Below, piece after piece: positions 47,915 through 55,511 of a DNA stretch of 64,000 nucleotides. The notes beneath the pieces are model-generated. The model saw nothing but the letters and a program-made list of their open reading frames with translations, searched no databases and had not been told where the DNA came from. This DNA comes from Planctomycetaceae bacterium (lineage in GTDB: Bacteria > Planctomycetota > UBA1135 > GCA-002686595), in the NCBI GenBank assembly GCA_011525785.1, contig WYBT01000032.1, forward strand, positions 62,001 through 126,000. Direction: 5' to 3'. The position numbers and the translations under genes are program-made. Numbering within the stretch: the stretch's first letter is position 1; every line of letters starts with the position of its first letter.

Positions 47915-48379
47915 TCAGATCGAACAGGCCGCGGTGACTTCTTCGTACTGCCCTTCGATGCCCAACGGCAAGGGGTAGCATGTCGTCCCGCCAGCACAAC
48001 CTTGAATCGCAGAGCAACTTCCAACTGCTTCCACGTAGAAACTGCCGTTTCCGTCAGGCATGTAGATGAGATGGCAACAACGCGGCTCCACTTGTCCGCC
48101 GCACTTGCAGGTCTGCCACCCACCGCCCTCGCCCGACGCTCCATGCGAGCACCCAGCGGAACAGCCGTGGTTCAAACACGGCGGCGGCTGCTGATGACCG
48201 CCGTTCTGGGCATCCCACACCATGACGGTCTCGCAACTCACCGATGCGCAGATCGTCGGCCCCGCCGTTGGCGACGCAGCACGGAACAGGACCGCGACCG
48301 CAAAGAACGCGAGCGCTGCGAGCATCGGCGCGAGCGCGAACCCAGACACACCACCGGGCCGAACAACTGTGGATGTCAC
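47915..48379 (-). CDS. Small cysteine-rich exported or anchored protein
   Basis: 154 residues from GTG 48379, chosen for a strong ribosome site (GGAGGA, 7 bp spacing). One hydrophobic segment near the N-terminus (GFALAPMLAALAFFAVAVLF) acts as signal or anchor. The mature part has 13 cysteines: CASVSC, CLNHGCSAGC, CKCGGQ, CCHLIYM, SCSAIQGCAGGTTC, and AACSI at the end. The pattern suggests a disulfide-stabilised extracellular domain. I know no matching family. It lies 47 bp upstream of the GTG of the regulatory-like membrane protein on the same strand, so the two probably share a transcript and a function. Confidence 0.7.
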   Translation of the reverse strand: MTSTVVRPGGVSGFALAPMLAALAFFAVAVLFRAASPTAGPTICASVSCETVMVWDAQNGGHQQPPPCLNHGCSAGCSHGASGEGGGWQTCKCGGQVEPRCCHLIYMPDGNGSFYVEAVGSCSAIQGCAGGTTCYPLPLGIEGQYEEVTAACSI

Positions 48380-48386
48380 GAATGCG

Positions 48387-48392
48387 TCCTCC
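48387..48392 (-). promoter_or_regulatory. Ribosome-binding site for the cysteine-rich gene
   Basis: On the minus strand GGAGGA ends 7 bp before GTG 48379. It argues against the longer in-frame start at 48451, which lies next to a palindrome and poly-C tract. Confidence 0.7.
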
Positions 48393-48441
48393 GAGGAAGC
48401 TCTAGCGACCTGAAGATGGGTCGGCGACTTGGACAGCGCCA

Positions 48442-48453
48442 AGTTGCGCAACT
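48442..48453. promoter_or_regulatory. 12-bp perfect palindrome upstream of the cysteine-rich gene
   Basis: AGTTGCGCAACT is fully self-complementary and lies 63-74 bp before the GTG at 48379, close to a poly-C tract. This is the right place for an operator. No regulator is known. Confidence 0.45.
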
Positions 48454-48466
48454 GGGGATAAAGCTA

Positions 48467-48481
48467 CCCCCCCCCCCCCCC
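48467..48481. repeat. Homopolymer tract of 15 C (15 G on the minus strand)
   Basis: A run of 15 cytosines starts at 48467, about 88 bp upstream of the cysteine-rich gene and 102 bp downstream of the efflux permease stop. It is the only homopolymer of this length I noticed in the window. Such tracts change length by slippage and can alter promoter spacing; they are also a common place for sequencing error. Confidence 0.85.
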
Positions 48482-48582
48482 GAACACTGCAAGCTCAACG
48501 AGCGCTTCTCGCGCAGTAGTTCAAGCGCGTGCGGATGAGGACTGCCCGTGCGATGGACAGACCATCCCTCGCCGCAACGCGC

Positions 48583-49857
48583 TCACTCGTGGCGCAGCGC
48601 TTCCACCGGATCCATGGTCGCCGCGCGCCAGGCCGGGTAGAGGCCGAAGACCACGCCGATGCCCGCGGAGATCGCGAAGGCCACGATCGGCGCGGTGGGC
48701 GTGATGATCGTGCGCATGTCGGCGAAGTACTCGACCGCCCAGGGCGCGAGCAGTCCGAGCGCGACGCCGAACAGGCCGCCGCCGACGGACAGCACGACCG
48801 TCTCGACCAGGAACTGCGTCACGATGTGACGCCGCTTGGCGCCCAGCGCGCGGCGGATGCCGATCTCGCGCGTGCGCTCGGTCACGGTGGCGAGCATCAC
48901 GTTCATGATGCCGATGCCGCCCACGAGCAAGCTGATCGAGGCGATCGAGCCGAGCACGATGTTGAAGATGCGCTTGGTCTCTTCGGCGCGCAGCAGGAGT
49001 TCGAGCGGGACCACGTCCTCGTAGTCGGGCTGCTTGTGGTTGCGGCGCAGCATCTCGCGGCAGGCCTCGGCGACGAAGGGCACGTTCTTGGGGTCGGCGA
49101 CCTCGACCACGATCTCGTGCAGCTCGACCTCTTCCATCTCGCGGCTGCCGGCGCGCATCTTCACTTGCATCGTGCCGTACCACTTGCGGCCGGTCTCCAG
49201 CGGGATGAAGACCTCAGCGGTGGACTTGCCCGCGGGCGCCGAGTCCGACTGCTGGCGCACGCGCGACATGAGCACGCCGACCACGGTGTAGTAGTCCGCG
49301 CCGATCTTGATCTCCTGGCCGATGGGCGACTCGACCGGGAACAGGTACGCGGCCACCGTGTCGGCGATCACGCACACGTTGGCGACGCGCTCGAGGTCCT
49401 GATCGGTGAGGAAGCGCCCCTCGTACACCACGCGGTTGGTGACCTCGCGGTAGACCGGCAAGGTGGCCATCACGCGCGGGTTCATGGCGCGATCGCCGAA
49501 GCGCACTTCCTCGTAGATCTCGCGCACGGGCACGACGCGCGCGACGCCCGGGAAGGTCTTCTCGATGCGCTCGAGGTCGTCCTCGGTCAGGCCGTACGAC
49601 ACCACGCGCGTGGTCTGCGCGGAGCCCGTCGCGAAGTCCTCGCGCGGCTTGATCGAGCGCAGGATGATGTTGTTGCTGCCCAGGAGTCGGATCTGCTCCT
49701 GCGCCTCGGCGCTGGCGCCCTCGCCGATCGCGAGCATGGCGATCACAGAGCTCACGCCGAACAGCACGCCCATGGTCGTGAGCGCGCTGCGCAGCTTGTG
49801 CAGCAGCAGACTCGAGACCCCCAGGCGCACGGTGCGCCACAGCGTTCCGCCCTTCAC
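48583..49857 (-). CDS. MacB-like ABC transporter permease
   Basis: 424 residues from ATG 49857. Architecture is that of the MacB/FtsX permease without the fused ATPase: first helix in LRSALTTMGVLFGVSSVIAMLAIGEGA, a ~220-residue periplasmic domain (NNIILRSIKPRED ... AEVFIPLETGRKW), then three helices with SISLLVGGIGIMNVMLATVTERTREIGIRRALGA and the final YPAWRAATMDPVEALRHE. It is the mechanotransmission partner of the ATPase encoded just upstream and of the MacA-like adaptor. It exports a peptide, lipoprotein, toxin or drug that cannot be named from sequence. It is the last gene of the four-gene efflux operon. Confidence 0.93.
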   Translation of the reverse strand: MKGGTLWRTVRLGVSSLLLHKLRSALTTMGVLFGVSSVIAMLAIGEGASAEAQEQIRLLGSNNIILRSIKPREDFATGSAQTTRVVSYGLTEDDLERIEKTFPGVARVVPVREIYEEVRFGDRAMNPRVMATLPVYREVTNRVVYEGRFLTDQDLERVANVCVIADTVAAYLFPVESPIGQEIKIGADYYTVVGVLMSRVRQQSDSAPAGKSTAEVFIPLETGRKWYGTMQVKMRAGSREMEEVELHEIVVEVADPKNVPFVAEACREMLRRNHKQPDYEDVVPLELLLRAEETKRIFNIVLGSIASISLLVGGIGIMNVMLATVTERTREIGIRRALGAKRRHIVTQFLVETVVLSVGGGLFGVALGLLAPWAVEYFADMRTIITPTAPIVAFAISAGIGVVFGLYPAWRAATMDPVEALRHE

Positions 49858-49906
49858 TGCGAAACTCCGCGCGAGCGCTGCGCAACTCGTCGCACTGCCG
49901 GCGAAC

Positions 49907-50662
49907 TCATGACGCCACGCCCCCGCTGGCCTGCGCGCGCAACGCTGTCGGCGCGCCGCGCTGGCCGCGCACGATGTTCTCGATGCGTCCGTCCTTGAGG
50001 CGCATGACGTGTTGCGCGCGCTCGCCCACGTCGGGCTCGTGCGTGACCATGATGATCGTCGCGCCTTCGGCGTGCAGCTCGTCGAACAGGGCCAGGATCT
50101 CGAGCGCCGTCGCGCTGTCGAGGTTGCCCGTCGCCTCGTCGGCCAGGATCAACGCCGGCTGGTTCACGAGCGCGCGCGCGATCGCCACGCGCTGCTGCTG
50201 ACCGCCCGAGAGCTGCATCGGCCGGTGATCGAGGCGCTTGGCGAGCCCCACGCGCTCGGCCAGCCTGCGCGCGCGCTGCTCGCCGTCGGCGGGCGGATCG
50301 TCCTGGTAGAACAGCGGCGTCATGATGTTCTCGAGGACGTCGAGCTGCGGGATCAGGTTGTAGGCCTGGAAGATGAAGCCCAGCTTGCGGCTGCGCAGTT
50401 CGCTGAGCGCGTCGTCGTCCAGGGTGCCGGTGTCGATGCCGTCGACCTTGTAGATCCCGCTGCTGGGTCGGTCGATGCAGGCGAGCACGTTCAGCAGCGT
50501 CGACTTGCCGGAGCCCGAGCTGCCCATGATGGCCCAGTACTCGCCGCGACCGAAGGAGTGCGAGAAGCCGTCGAGCGCGCGCACCTCGTTGCCGCCCATG
50601 CGGTAGGTGCGCGTCACGTCGATCAACTCGGCGACGGGCTTGTTCAGATCGAGCGCGCTCAT
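49907..50662 (-). CDS. ABC transporter ATP-binding protein of the MacB/LolD type
   Basis: 251 residues from ATG 50662, overlapping the adaptor stop (ATGA). Motifs are YRMGGNEVRALDGFSHSF, Walker A GSSGSGKST, FIFQAYNLIPQLDVLENI (Q-loop), signature LSGGQQQRVAIARAL, Walker B LILADEATGNLDS and switch MVTHEPDVG. The LDS after Walker B and the QAYNLIP segment are typical of the LolD/MacB/FtsE group. A ~25-residue tail follows the fold. It powers the permease encoded 49 bp downstream. Confidence 0.95.
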   Translation of the reverse strand: MSALDLNKPVAELIDVTRTYRMGGNEVRALDGFSHSFGRGEYWAIMGSSGSGKSTLLNVLACIDRPSSGIYKVDGIDTGTLDDDALSELRSRKLGFIFQAYNLIPQLDVLENIMTPLFYQDDPPADGEQRARRLAERVGLAKRLDHRPMQLSGGQQQRVAIARALVNQPALILADEATGNLDSATALEILALFDELHAEGATIIMVTHEPDVGERAQHVMRLKDGRIENIVRGQRGAPTALRAQASGGVAS

Positions 50663-52536
50663 CCGTCGGACTTCTGTCCCCCGCCACCGCCACCGCCGCC
50701 GCCGCCATCGCGGCCAGCGCCGCCGCCGCGCTGGCGGAACTGTTCCATCAGCTTGGCGCGCTCTTCTTCGCTCATGTTGGCCATGCGCTCGCGGAACTGC
50801 GCGCGCATGCGCTCGCGTTCGTCGTCGCCGCCGCCAGCAGCACCGCCCGGAGCACCGCCGGCCGAAGCAGGCGCAGCGCCCGCATCGGGCCCGCCGCTCG
50901 ACGACGGCCCGCCCTCGCGCGAACCGCGAGACGACCGCTCGCCGCCTCGCTCGCCACTGCGTTCACCGCCCGCGGCCCCGACGTCGGCCGGCGCTCCGCC
51001 AGCGCGCTGCGCCCCCTCGACACCGCTCGCCGGAGTCGGATTCGAGGACTGCGGCGCGGGCGCGGGCGTGAAGCCCGCCGGCGTGCTCAGCGCCACCGAC
51101 TCACCCACGCTGAGCCCCTCTTTCACTTCGACCCAGCTGGCGTTGTAGCGCCCGACCACGACCTTGCGCTCCTCGAACTTGCCGCCGGGCTTGACCACGA
51201 AGGCGATGTTGTCGCCGCCGGAGCGGAACACCGACTGCACGGGCACGTAGGTGGCGTCGGGGATGTCCTCGACCAGGATCTCGATCGAGCAGCTCATCCC
51301 CGGCCGCATGTCGGGATGCCCGTCGAGGATCTGCACCTCCGTGCGGTACAGGCGCGTGTTGGGGTTGGCCCACCACGAGTTCTGATCGGGGAGCACGGCC
51401 ACGAAGCTGACGCGCCCGCTGAACTCGCGCGTGCCGAGCGCGTCGACCTTGACGACGCAGTTCTGGCCCACGCCGACCTGCTTGAGCACCGATTCGTGCA
51501 GGCTGACCTGCGCCACCATGCCGGTCGCGCTGGGGATGGTGACGATGTCCTGACGCTCGCGGACGCTGGTGCCTTCCTGGATCGGCTGGCTGCCGCCCAT
51601 GCGACCCGACTCCTGCTGCGCGTAGACCACCATGCCCGCGCGCGGCGCGCGCATCTTGGCCTTGGCGATCTGCTGCTCGAGCTTGGCGTGCTTCTCGCGC
51701 TCGAGGTTGAACTGCGCTTCGCGCGTGCGCATGTCGGCGTCGAAGTCCACCAGCTTGGCCGCCGCCTGGAGCTTCACGCGGTCGAGTTCGCGCCGCGCCT
51801 CTTCGAGTTTGGCGACCAGCTCCGACTCGTCGCGCGGCAACTGGAAGCGCACCAAGAGGTCGCGATCGCGCTTGGCCTGCTCGAGCTGGATCTGCGCGCG
51901 CGAGCGCGACAGGCGGTCGGCCTCGAGTTCGGTCGTGGTGAGGAAGCCCTTGTCGTACAGCCGCTGCGACCAGTCGAACTTGTCGCGCGCGCGGGTGTCC
52001 TCCTCCTCGGCGAGCTTGATCTTCTCGTTCGCCTGCGCCTCCTTGGCGGCGCGGTCGCCCTCGCGGAACTTGTTGAGGTCGAGCTCCGCGAAGGCCAGCT
52101 GCTGCTCGGCGCGCTTGATGTCGCTGTCGTTCTGGCTCTTCTGGATCTCGTAGTTCTGCTTGGCTTTGACGAAGGCGGCGTCCGCGTTGCGCAGCGTGAT
52201 CTCTTGCGCGACGCGGCGATCGATCTGCTGCGTAGCGTCGAGCTCGCACACCAGGTCGCCTTCCTTGACCACCGTGCCCTCGGGGATCAAGTACAGGATC
52301 GTCGTGTTGCCCTCGATCTCGCTCTTGAGCACGACGGCGTCGGCGGCCTTGAGGTTGCCGCGCTCGATCACGCTGATGCGCAGCGTCCCGCGCTGCACCG
52401 GCGCGCCGGCCACCTCATTCGATTCCTCGGGCCGCAGCCACCCGCTGCGCGCGATCGCGAACCAGGTGAGCCCGCCGACCACGGCGAGGGTGAGGACGAG
52501 CGTGAGGAGCTTGAATCCGGCTCGTTGCTTGTTCAT
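50659..52536 (-). CDS. MacA-like periplasmic adaptor (HlyD family) with Gly-rich tail
   Basis: 625 residues from ATG 52536. A membrane anchor (LLTLVLTLAVVGGLTWFAIA) is followed by lipoyl/barrel-sandwich halves, VQRGTLRISVIERGNL and PEGTVVKEGDLVCELDATQQ (~45-115). Between them lies an unusually long coiled-coil hairpin (~120-290: AEQQLAFAELDLNKFREGD, DRLSRSRAQIQLEQAKRDRD). The second half continues with KMRAPRAGMVVYAQQE, beta-barrel and membrane-proximal domains (VLKQVGVGQNCVVKVDALG, GMSCSIEILVED, YVPVQSVFRSGG). The last ~110 residues are low-complexity Pro/Gly/Ser, then a helix with MSEEERAKLMEQFRQR and a poly-Gly end. It bridges the ATPase-permease pair and the outer-membrane factor. Start and stop overlap both neighbours. 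Confidence 0.92.
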   Translation of the reverse strand: MNKQRAGFKLLTLVLTLAVVGGLTWFAIARSGWLRPEESNEVAGAPVQRGTLRISVIERGNLKAADAVVLKSEIEGNTTILYLIPEGTVVKEGDLVCELDATQQIDRRVAQEITLRNADAAFVKAKQNYEIQKSQNDSDIKRAEQQLAFAELDLNKFREGDRAAKEAQANEKIKLAEEEDTRARDKFDWSQRLYDKGFLTTTELEADRLSRSRAQIQLEQAKRDRDLLVRFQLPRDESELVAKLEEARRELDRVKLQAAAKLVDFDADMRTREAQFNLEREKHAKLEQQIAKAKMRAPRAGMVVYAQQESGRMGGSQPIQEGTSVRERQDIVTIPSATGMVAQVSLHESVLKQVGVGQNCVVKVDALGTREFSGRVSFVAVLPDQNSWWANPNTRLYRTEVQILDGHPDMRPGMSCSIEILVEDIPDATYVPVQSVFRSGGDNIAFVVKPGGKFEERKVVVGRYNASWVEVKEGLSVGESVALSTPAGFTPAPAPQSSNPTPASGVEGAQRAGGAPADVGAAGGERSGERGGERSSRGSREGGPSSSGGPDAGAAPASAGGAPGGAAGGGDDERERMRAQFRERMANMSEEERAKLMEQFRQRGGGAGRDGGGGGGGGGGQKSDG

Positions 52537-54239
52537 CGCTGGGGCTCCACGGGCGTGGGGATCGGCTGGGAATCGTCGGCGCCGTCGTCGGTCGGAGCGG
52601 CGGGCGCGAGCAGGGTCTCGTCGGGCTTCACACCCGACTCGTCGACGCGCAAAAGCTCCATGTCGCGCCACAAATTGAGCCGCGCGAGATGGTAGTCGAT
52701 GCGCGCGGTGATCAGGGCGTTGCGCGCCTGGCGCAGCGCTTCCTGCGCTTCGAGGTAGTCACGCGTCTCGGCGCGGCCGGCCTGCTGGTTGAGCTGCGTG
52801 CTCTCGATGCGCCGCTCGGCGAGCTCGACCGCGTTCTCCTGGATGCGCAGCGTCTCCAGTTGCGTGCGCGCCTGGCGCAGCTCGTCGCGCAGCGCCACGC
52901 GGATCGAGTCGGCGAGTTCGATCTCGGCGCGTTTGGCGCGCTCGAGCGTGATCAGCGTCTCGCGGTAGGCGTTGCGCTGCGCGATGAAGTCGATCGGCAG
53001 GTCGATGTCGAGCCCGATGTCCCATTTGAGTAGGTCCTTGTCGAACTCCAGCGGCTTGCGCGGATCGCTCGAAGCGCGGATCGACGAGTTGAGGTCGACG
53101 GCCGCCATGAGGCGGTTGGCGGCGATCGGGATCTTGCGCTCGGCGTCGGCCACGGCGTCGAGCGCCGTCAAGTAGTCCAGGCGCTGCTCGAGCGCGAAGC
53201 TCACCGCGCGCTGCTCGTCGACCTCCAGTCCGCCGCCGGAATCGAGCGCGTCGACCTCGGCGGTGTTGAGCGCGATCGTGCTCTGGATCGGCAGGCCCAG
53301 GAACAGCTTGAAGTTGTCGAGCGCAAGTTGGAGGCGCTGCTGCTGGTCGATCACGCGGATGCGCGAACGCAACTCGTCCTGTTGAGCCTGCGCGACCTGC
53401 ACTTCCGAGAGGCGCCCGGCCTGCGAGAGCGCTTCGTTGCGCGCGCGCACGGTCTCGAGGTTGGCGACGTTCTCCTCTTCGTTGCGCAGCTGCAGCTCCT
53501 GCTGGAGGATCCGCAGGTAGCGCGAGGTGACATCGACCGCGAAGGTGCGGCGGAAGCGCTCGAAGCTGCGCGCCTGATAGACCACGTCGCGCTCCGCCTG
53601 GGTCAGCGGCTCCATCACGATGCGCCGACCGAAGCCGCGCAACAGCGGCTGCGTCACCGAGAGCCCCAGGTCGGTCTGGAGCCCGAACGAGTCGCGGCTC
53701 GACAGGCTGCGCGCGAGCGACAGGCCGATGTCGCCGATCCACAGCGCGCCCGAGCCGAGCAGGCGCCGCAGTCCAGCGCCCGCGCCTACGGCAGCGTCGG
53801 TGGCCTCTGCACCCGTGCCGTTCACCAGCGCGTCGAGTTGCCCGTTGCGCTGCGACTGGAACGCGAAGCGCTCCAGAGTCAGGTCCAGCGCGGCGAGGTA
53901 CAGGTCTTCCTTGCGGCGCTGGAAATCGCGGCTGTTCTCGGCCGCCACGGCCAGGGTCTGCACCAGCCCGAGCGCGCCGGGCGTCTCCCCCGCGAGCATG
54001 CGCTGGCGCAGGCTGTCGGCGGGCGGCTCGATGGTGAACTCACCGCTCTCCCCCAGTTCCGCGCGGCGCTTGAGCAGGATCTCGTACGCGGCCTTGTCGG
54101 CGTTGCGCAACTGCTCCGAGGGCGTGTAGCAGGCCCCTGCCACGCACAGGGCGGCGCCGAGCGCGGCGGCGCGCAGCACTGGGCGCGCGATCGAACCGGC
54201 GCGGGCCGGGGGCGGAACCGGACGTGACGAAGGGGGCAT
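52533..54239 (-). CDS. TolC-family outer-membrane efflux protein
   Basis: 568 residues from ATG 54239. The export signal ends LRAAALGAALCVAGAC-YTPS, a possible lipidation site. Two OEP repeats are visible: the first has LGLSVTQPLLRGFGRRIVMEPLTQAERD and the coiled coil that follows (QQELQLRNEEENVANLETVRARNEALSQAGRLSEVQVAQAQQDEL); the second has SIRASSDPRKPLEFDK and YRETLITLERAKRAEIELADSIR, then NQQAGRAETRDYLEAQEALRQARNALITARIDYHLARLNLW. This is the trimeric exit duct of the tripartite system. It is the first gene of the operon; its stop overlaps the adaptor ATG. A 470-bp region of long hairpins precedes it. Confidence 0.92.
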   Translation of the reverse strand: MPPSSRPVPPPARAGSIARPVLRAAALGAALCVAGACYTPSEQLRNADKAAYEILLKRRAELGESGEFTIEPPADSLRQRMLAGETPGALGLVQTLAVAAENSRDFQRRKEDLYLAALDLTLERFAFQSQRNGQLDALVNGTGAEATDAAVGAGAGLRRLLGSGALWIGDIGLSLARSLSSRDSFGLQTDLGLSVTQPLLRGFGRRIVMEPLTQAERDVVYQARSFERFRRTFAVDVTSRYLRILQQELQLRNEEENVANLETVRARNEALSQAGRLSEVQVAQAQQDELRSRIRVIDQQQRLQLALDNFKLFLGLPIQSTIALNTAEVDALDSGGGLEVDEQRAVSFALEQRLDYLTALDAVADAERKIPIAANRLMAAVDLNSSIRASSDPRKPLEFDKDLLKWDIGLDIDLPIDFIAQRNAYRETLITLERAKRAEIELADSIRVALRDELRQARTQLETLRIQENAVELAERRIESTQLNQQAGRAETRDYLEAQEALRQARNALITARIDYHLARLNLWRDMELLRVDESGVKPDETLLAPAAPTDDGADDSQPIPTPVEPQR

Positions 54240-54420
54240 CGAGGGGACGGCGGGGCGCGCGCTCGAACGGCGCACGGCGCTGGGGTTGCGGGCCGCGCAT
54301 GATCGACTATCGCAGCGCGAGCGCCAAGCGTCAGCAGTCCGTACGCAGCGCAGCACGCGCAAGATGCGCGTTCAGTTCGGCCGATTCGCGGCCGGAATCT
54401 TGCGGCTGCATTAAGGCGTT

Positions 54421-54496
54421 CAGCGCGGCCGAATGCCGCTATGGATGGGCGTGTCGGCCAAAGCGCCGACACGCCCCGCGGCATTCGGCCGCGCTG
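54421..54496. repeat. Long hairpin element A1
   Basis: Outer arms cagcgcggccgaatgccgc (54421-54439) and its exact complement (54478-54496) give 19 perfect base pairs. After a small asymmetric bulge, GGGCGTGTCGGC and GCCGACACGCCC form 12 more pairs around a CAAAGC loop. A near-identical copy (A2) lies 148 bp to the right. Confidence 0.9.
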
Positions 54497-54512
54497 AAGT
54501 GTTGGTTGGGTC

Positions 54513-54564
54513 GCTGCTCCTACTGGCGCCTTCGCGAAGACGCGAAGACGCCAGAAGTAGCAGC
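54513..54564. repeat. Hairpin element B between the two A elements
   Basis: Arms at 54513-54528 and 54549-54564 pair at 14 of 16 positions. An inner CTTCGCG/CGCGAAG stem (54530-54536 with 54541-54547) closes on an AAGA loop. It differs in sequence from A1 and A2. Confidence 0.85.
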
Positions 54565-54568
54565 TCCG

Positions 54569-54640
54569 GCGCGGCCGAAGGCCGCTATGGATGGGCGTGT
54601 CGGCCAGAGCGCCGACACGCCCCGCGGCATTCGGCTGCAC
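54569..54640. repeat. Long hairpin element A2
   Basis: The inner part, TATGGATGGGCGTGTCGGC and its pairing partner, is the same as in A1 apart from one loop base. The outer arms (54569-54585 and 54624-54640) have three mismatches, and comparison with A1 suggests decay from a common unit. Confidence 0.9.
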
Positions 54641-54711
54641 TGAGATCTCGGTGCGGTCGGCGCGAGATCCTGAGACGTTTGCGAAGCGCGGAGGCGCCAG
54701 GACGTCGCAGC

Positions 54712-55452
54712 TCAGCGGTTCTCGCGCGCCGCCGCCGCGTCGCGCTCGAGTCGTTCGTACTCGTCGCGCTCGATCGCTCGGGCGCGCAGCTCGCCGGCCT
54801 GCCAGCGGAACTCGCTCAGCGCTTCGCCCTCGAGCTGGTATTCGCCGGCGCAGGCCCCGGAGGCATCGTTCAAGCGCAGCAGTTGAAGCGTGGGAGTCAG
54901 GGAGTTGGCGCGCACCTCGAGCCGCTCGACGCGGCGGCCGAGTGGATCGAAGCACTCGAGCGAGCGGGGCAGATCGCCGACGCGCGCCGCTTCGACGAGA
55001 TGCAGCGCAAACCACACGGGCGCCGGCGCCGACAGCCGCTCGCGCACGACGTCGCGGCGGCCCCACTCCACCAGTTCGAGCACGCCGTCTTCCGCGCGCG
55101 CTCGCAGTGTGCGCCCTTGTCCGGCGCGCCACTCGCGCCACACCAGCTCCGCGGCGCACGCGTCGACGGTCTCGACCTGCTGCACGCGCAGGTCTCGCTC
55201 GAACAGCCGCGCTTCGAATTCGACCTGCGAACGCTCGCCGCCGCGCGCGCGCCAGCGGGCGAGCCCGACGGGCACGGGCACGCTCGCTCGCTGCGCGCTC
55301 GAGGCCGGTGAGTCGAGCAACAGCACGAAATGCTCTTCGCGCTGCACCCCGGCCGGCAGCGGCTCGCACCGCGGGGCTCGTGGACGCACAGCGCCCCACG
55401 CCAGACCGGCGACCAACAAGCCGTGCACCAGGAGTTCGAGACGACGCCGCAC
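54712..55452 (-). CDS. Exported protein of unknown function
   Basis: 246 residues from GTG 55452, the first start in the frame that precedes the hydrophobic segment (LELLVHGLLVAGLAWGAV). The rest is a mixed alpha/beta or beta-sandwich region (FVLLLDSPASSAQRASVPVP, VEFEARLFERDLRVQQVETV, LECFDPLGRRVERLEVRAN, LQLLRLNDASGACAGEYQLEG). The end is a charged helix (ERDEYERLERDAAAARENR). I recognise no family. It follows the DASS transporter gene on the same strand by 59 bp. Confidence 0.65.
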   Translation of the reverse strand: MRRRLELLVHGLLVAGLAWGAVRPRAPRCEPLPAGVQREEHFVLLLDSPASSAQRASVPVPVGLARWRARGGERSQVEFEARLFERDLRVQQVETVDACAAELVWREWRAGQGRTLRARAEDGVLELVEWGRRDVVRERLSAPAPVWFALHLVEAARVGDLPRSLECFDPLGRRVERLEVRANSLTPTLQLLRLNDASGACAGEYQLEGEALSEFRWQAGELRARAIERDEYERLERDAAAARENR

Positions 55453-55511
55453 GTCTGTGGAGTCGACGCCGCGTCCGCGCCGCTTGAGCGCCCGCGGCCG
55501 CGCCGACCCGG

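Larger units (their letters stand above)
54240..54711. other. Intergenic region upstream of the efflux operon, rich in hairpins
   Basis: It separates two minus-strand genes and contains no supported gene. Its right two thirds is an A-B-A' array of large hairpins (54421-54496, 54513-54564, 54569-54640). The left third (54240-54420) carries the presumed promoter of the efflux operon and a weaker inverted element (GATTC...GAATC near 54383-54399). Confidence 0.7.
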
